A DNA stretch of 5,443 bases from XYA12-FULL-58-9 sp001798605 (GTDB lineage Bacteria; Myxococcota; XYA12-FULL-58-9): the NCBI GenBank assembly GCA_036736205.1, contig DAINMX010000333.1, forward strand, positions 1 to 5,443, written 5' to 3'. The position numbers were made by a program, and so were the translations under genes. This document shows positions 1-5,443 of this stretch, in pieces (position 1 is the stretch's first letter; the number at the start of each line of letters is the position of its first letter). The notes under the pieces were generated by a model, which worked only from the letters and a program-made list of their open reading frames with translations, had not been told where the DNA came from and ran no database searches.

Positions 1-194
1 CTTAGGGCGCAACCACGCTCACAAATATCGGCGTGAAAAACCTGCGAACAAGGTCTGCCGAGCGCCTGGGAGGCTGCCACCCCCGTGATCCTCTCTGCGG
101 CGCGATTGAAGGAGGTGATCTCCCACTTGGGGTTGACGGTGAACACGCCGTCAGCGACGGAAGCGAGAATGGTTTCGAGGAACTGCTTGTCCAT
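1..194 (-). CDS. PAS-domain regulator, probably sigma-54 dependent (N-terminal part only)
   Basis: The gene runs leftwards out of the window, leaving only the first 64 residues. They form the front half of a PAS sensor domain: a start reading MDKQFLETILASVADGVFTV, then NPKWEITSFNRAAERITG (residues 21-38), the usual PAS core in which an acidic or Asn residue and the FNRAAERITG segment line the ligand pocket. Next comes a cysteine-rich stretch with C49, C58 and C62 (GRPCSQVF, DICERGCAL). I recall this pattern from the N-terminal PAS domain of many sigma-54 enhancer-binding regulators (PAS, AAA+ sigma-54 interaction domain, Fis-type HTH), but the AAA+ part is not visible, so a histidine kinase or diguanylate cyclase remains possible. 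The ATG at 194 is chosen because the PAS fold starts right there; an AGGA lies about 6 bases upstream. The gene diverges from the EamA transporter gene and is preceded by a sigma-54-type promoter, consistent with an autoregulated enhancer-binding protein. Confidence 0.85.
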   Translation of the reverse strand, partial: MDKQFLETILASVADGVFTVNPKWEITSFNRAAERITGVAASQALGRPCSQVFHADICERGCAL

Positions 195-3100
195 GGGTCC
201 TACTGGATTTCCGTTGCGGAAGTGCAACATAGTTGCAACATCCTGGATTCGTCCCTCCCCCACTACCCCAGGTTTCGTCATGTGGCAATACGTTGCAACA
301 GTTGGGCCAGGGAAAAGGTAACAATCACGGTGAATAGTTCATCTTTTGTTTCAATAGCGAAACATCGTCTGTTTCATGTTTCAAACGTGGATGATTGTTT
401 CAGTCTATCGTCAACCGCACAGCCGACAGGCGGCAGAGACCGTGGTTTGCCGGCACCGCATCGGCGTGATAACTCAACCGCCCGGATCTGCAACTTATGG
501 CCATTCGTATTCACACCGACCACCTCTTGCCTGAAAAAACCGAAGACGCCCCGCACTCAACAGCGGACAACGTACCGTTAGCTGCAGCTCTGATGTTGTT
601 CTCGTCCGTGTTCTTCGTGGGCGTTGCTGCATTGGTCAAGCTCGCCGCCACCGAGGCGACGTCGATGCAGGCTGTTTTGTTTCGCTCGGTATTCTCCGCA
701 GCCCCCATTCTTGCCATCATGCACCTGCGGCAGATCCCTACCACCAGCAATCGCATCGGTCTGTTGGTGTTTCGCGGCACTGTGGGATTCATCGCTCTGT
801 CTTGCTACCTCTGGGCGATCACTCAAGTGGGCCTCGCCGACGTCCTCGCTCTGCAACAGTTGTCACCGATGTTCGTCGCCTTCCTCTCGGTCTTGTTGCT
901 TCACGAACGACCGCGCCGCGTGCACTATGTACTCGCCGGCGTCTGCATGATCGGTGCGCTCTTGGTGGTGCAACCCACTCGGGGCATCGCATCGTTGCCA
1001 GCGACCATGGCCTTGTTGTCCGCTCTCTTCTCGTCCGGTGCCTATGTCGCCGTGCGCTCGCTGACACGCACGGAACCGACTTTGCGTATCGTGTTGTGGT
1101 TCTCCGGAGTCGCCGCGTTGTTGTCATTGCCCCTGGTGATTCCGGGATGGTCCATGCTCTCCTTGCGGACGAGCTTGCTCCTGATAGGTTGCGGTCTCGT
1201 CGCCGCTGTCGCCCAATACTTGATGACGGCGGCCTATCGCCTGGCACCAGCACACATTGCCTCGGCCTTCTCCTACACGAGTGTGCCCATCGCCTACGTT
1301 GCCGGTTTGTGGTTCTGGCAAGAACAGCCCAACAGTTGGGCCAACCTGGGCATCGTCATCATCACCCTTACCGGCATTGTCATCGTCTACTCGATGCGGC
1401 CACCCCGCCACTTTGTTGTTCCCAAAGTCAGTTGAAGTGACCGGGTTTTGCAGACGCGGGTCCGCGCTTTGGCAAAAGTAACCCAGAGCGACCAACTTCG
1501 GGTTGATATCTGCGGCATTATCCATATCATGGGCGGCCGCGCGGTGACCGCCGTTCACCTAAGCTGCAGTTTGCGAGGAACACCAAGGAGTGCAGATGAC
1601 AGCAGTACCAGCCAAGCAAGTGTCCAACGAGAAGGTGCTCCTTGGCGACGAAGCCGTCGCCACCGGTGCGCTCGACGCTGGCATATCCGCGGCCTACTCG
1701 TATCCCGGTACACCGGCCACCGAGATCGCAGAGTACCTGGTTCGTCATGCAAAGAAACACGGAAGGCCGCACGCCTCCTGGACCACCAACGAAAAGACGG
1801 CCTACGAAGAAGCCTTGGGTGCCTCGATGGTAGGACGGCGGGCATTGGTCTCGATGAAACATGTCGGTCTCAATGTTGCCGCCGACCCCTTTATGAATTC
1901 CGCCATTATCGCCATCAACGGCGGTTTGGTGGTCGCCGTGGCCGATGACCCTGGTATGCACAGCTCGCAAAACGAGCAGGACACCCGCTACTTCGCCGAC
2001 TTTGCGCACACGATCTGCCTCGAGCCTGCGACCCAACAACAAGCCTATGACATGACCCGCGAAGGGTTCGACCTCTCGGAACGTTTTCAGGTTCCGGTGG
2101 TCATTCGGTTGGTGACCCGTCTGGCTCACAGTCGCGCGGTTGTTCAGGTCAAACCGCCCCGCCCGGAGAACGACCTTCGCAAAGCGCCGGATCCGTCGAA
2201 GTGGATTCTCTTGCCAGGCAATGCGCGCAAGGGATGGCAGGCGCTTCTCGATCGCTTGCCCGACATCCGCGAATACACCGAGACCTGCGTGCACAACGTG
2301 CTGACGCTCAATGCAGACGATCGCACCCTTGGCGTCATCACCACGGGAACGGCACGCAACTATTTTCTCGAGTGCGCCGGCCAGCTCAAAACCATGCCCT
2401 CCCACTTGCATGTCGGTGCCTATCCCCTGCCAGTACAGAAGATCCGCAAGCTCCTAGATCATGTGGAGCGTGTGTTGGTCATCGAGGAAGGTTATCCGCT
2501 GCTGGAGGGGCAACTGCGCGGCCTGTTGCCCGAGATCAAACCGATCGCGGGCAAGCTCTCCGGTGAGCTGCCTCTGGCGGGCGAGCTCAATACCGATTTG
2601 GTGCGCAAGGCCTTGGGTTTGAGCGAGCGCACGGCCACAGTCTTGACGACATTGCCACTGCCAGGACGTCCGCCGCAGCTCTGCAGCGGTTGTCCACACC
2701 AGGACAGCTTCAAAGCGCTCAAGGACGTACTCAAGGGTTTCGATCACAGCTTGGTGTCAGCCGACATCGGTTGTTACACCCTCGGGGCGTTACCGCCCTA
2801 CGAAGCCATCGAGTCGTGCGTGTGCATGGGTGCCTCGGTGGGCCTGGCCAAAGGGGCGGCCGAAGCCGGGTTTCACCCCGCGGTGGCTGTCATTGGCGAT
2901 AGCACCTTTCTTCATTCCGGGGTGACGCCATTGATGGACGCGGTGGCCGCTGACGCCAACATGACGTTGCTCATTCTCGACAACGGCACTGTGGGGATGA
3001 CGGGGGGGCAGCCAACCATGCTCAGCTCCTCTGGCATCGAGAAACTGGTTTTGGGAACCGGAGTGAATCCCGAACACTTCAAGGTCATCGAGGCACATCC

Positions 3101-5443
3101 GAAAAAGACCGCACAAATGGCAGAGGTCATTCGCAAGGAAATCGATCACCGCGGCTTGTCGGTCATTATCATGGTGCGCGAGTGTCTGGAGACCGCTCGC
3201 AGATCCAAGAAAAAGGTAGCATCATGAAGCGCGATATCATCATAGCCGGCGTCGGCGGCCAGGGGGTGCTCTCGATCTCGACCATCATAGCGGCGAGCGC
3301 CCTCAAGGAAGGCCTGCATGTCAAACAGGCCGAAGTGCATGGCATGGCTCAGCGGGGTGGCGCCGTGGTTTCAGACCTTCGCTTGTCTGACTCCCCCATT
3401 CACAGCAGCACCATTCCGCGTGGTTGCGCCGACGTCATCTTGAGTATGGAGCCTCTCGAGAGTTTGCGCTACCTCGAGTACCTATCGCCCGAAGGCCTGG
3501 TGGTGGCATCGGAGAGCCCGGTGATCAATATTTCCGACTACCCGGAGCTCGAATCAGTTCTCGCGGCAATCAAAAACCTGCCCCGTAGCGTCTTGGTCGA
3601 TGCCGACGGGCTGGCACGCAAGGCGGGATCGCCGCGCGCGAGCAACATGGTCATGGTCGGTGCGGTTTCGGGGAGCCTGCCTCTTCGCCAAGACACCCTC
3701 GAGTCATTTATCACCGAAGCCTTTGCAGGCAAGGGCGAGAAGATGGTGCAAACCAACATAGACGCTTTTCGCGCCGGACGCGCTTTGTCTAACTGACTAT
3801 GGCCACCGCGCAGGCTTCCGTTGTGCGGAAATATTGTTCTCAGTGCCACGATGGGGCAAACGCATGAATCCTATCGAGTGCGCGCTGCAAACTCGGCGAC
3901 CGCAATCCAGCCTCGCAGGGAACCCAATAGTCTCTCACAAACTCGACAAGGGTGTCATTGTAACCGGGGCCCACCTTTGCGGTCGTTCGTGGAGCTGGAA
4001 CGAGGGCTGCACGTATTGCGCGGCGGCGCGACAATGCCGCGGTTGAGACAATGACCGCCTTCGGATCAGCAAGGTCGTCAGGATTGCACGGTATTGAGCT
4101 TTCTCTTACGCCAAGGAAATCCGCAAGTCTGGTCCGATCAGCGATAAGCCATGCCTCGACCTCACGAACGGCAACCCGGAAAATGAGGTTTGCCTCAACA
4201 CCGTTCGGCAACCACGACTGGACTAGCGTTGGTGCACAGTCGGTTGCGTCTAAGTCCGTCAAAACAAGGAACGGCGTCGTGTGTGCCGCTTTGCAAAAAC
4301 CGAATATTGCCTTCTTGAGATATCCGAAACCGCGTTTGCCGTACGTGGTTCCGATGGCAAAATCCTGCGGAGCCTCGATGAGGATCTTCTTGACGGCGGC
4401 CTCGCTGAGAATATCCTCAACCGCCAAATTGATGGGTACCAGTCGGTTCACACTCGATTGACCATCAAGTCAAGTTGTTTGGGCGCGGCTCGCGGGAGGA
4501 CGGCTTCGCCAACGCTCATTCCAGCCCCGACCATGTCTACAACACCGGGTACGTCTGCAGCGACAAGCGCGTTTGTGCCGTCTTTGTCGGGCGTCAAACA
4601 GACAACCTCTTCTGGCGCAATACCGGGGTCCAAGAGAAGATCACCACTGTGGGTGCTGACCAAGAGTTGACGAGGCCGCTTCTGTTGAATCTTGTGCATC
4701 AAGTTGGGTATTCGCTGGACAATCTCACCGTTCAACGACAGCTCCGGCTCTTCCAACAACAACAGTGACTCGCCGTCGAGCAATGACCACAAAAGCCCGA
4801 TAAGCCGGAGCGTGCCATCCGAGAATTGGTCCTCTCGTTGTTTCGCTCCGTGTGCTCGCCAGTGTTCGTAGGTGGCTTCCAGGTGCGGCACACCTGTTTC
4901 GTCAACCGTGTCGATCAGAGCCTTCAACTGTGGCACCGCGATTTGCAGGGCTGCCTCGATCTTCCGCAACCGCGAACGGCGCGTCCGCTCAGGAGTCTTA
5001 GCAACCCGTTCCAAGAAACTTCTGCCAAATGGGTCGCCAGGCACGCCGGGACCGGTATAGGCCGCAGGATGCCTCAAGAATTGAGGAACGAGATGGAGGT
5101 AGGTTACGTCAGCGAAGAAATCTGCGATCTCTCGAAATTGAGAGTTCGAGTTGATCTGCTCTAAGTAGGTTTGTGTCAGCCGCAAGGAGTCGAGTCCGTC
5201 CGCTTTTTCGGGCCTTTCAATGATCAGTTTGGAATCATTCCAGACCTTTTCGTAAAGCAAATAGGGCTGCCGGCGACCTCGCACCTCCTGTTTCACGGCA
5301 ATCTCGTACCGCCAGATTGGCTTGTCTGACTCGTTCGACAGCTCGACGTCAATAACAATCTCCGGGGCCTGTCGTGCCCCCAAGCATCGAATTTTCGACG
5401 CACCACCCCGGTCACGAACCGCTGTCTGCAAACCACCGCCAGG

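Overview
The window carries five protein-coding genes in three blocks, from a bacterium of moderately high GC content (roughly 55-60% by eye). A PAS-type regulator whose promoter looks sigma-54 dependent, next to an indolepyruvate:ferredoxin oxidoreductase, suggests a Gram-negative bacterium able to degrade amino acids or aromatic compounds, possibly anaerobic or facultative, for example a deltaproteobacterium-like lineage. The taxonomic guess is inference only; there is no rRNA or other marker gene here.

Left block (1-1435): a truncated minus-strand gene for a PAS-domain regulator, probably a sigma-54 enhancer-binding protein, diverges from a plus-strand gene for a 10-helix EamA/DMT-family exporter. 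The 302-base gap between them is rich in signals. It holds a good sigma-54 (-24/-12) promoter facing the regulator, an array of four TGTTTCA boxes plus one inverted copy placed where enhancer sites should lie, and a helical-turn-spaced pair of TGCAACAT repeats near the regulator start.

Middle block (1436-3796): a sigma-70 promoter with a palindrome at the expected transcription start leads into iorA and iorB, which overlap by 4 bases. Together they encode the two subunits of an arylpyruvate (indolepyruvate) ferredoxin oxidoreductase, which oxidatively decarboxylates transamination products of aromatic amino acids to aryl-acetyl-CoA. IorA is shorter than usual: the C-terminal 2x[4Fe-4S] ferredoxin domain is absent, while the cysteines likely to hold the proximal cluster remain.

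Right block (3840-5443): two minus-strand genes, convergent with iorAB and overlapping by 4 bases, encode an ABC/OLD-like AAA ATPase (N-terminal part beyond the window) and a DUF4276-type protein with Toprim-like acidic motifs. This ATPase plus Toprim-like layout resembles split OLD-type nuclease systems and is a plausible anti-phage defence module. It is unrelated in function to the metabolic block and is the best candidate here for a poorly described system.
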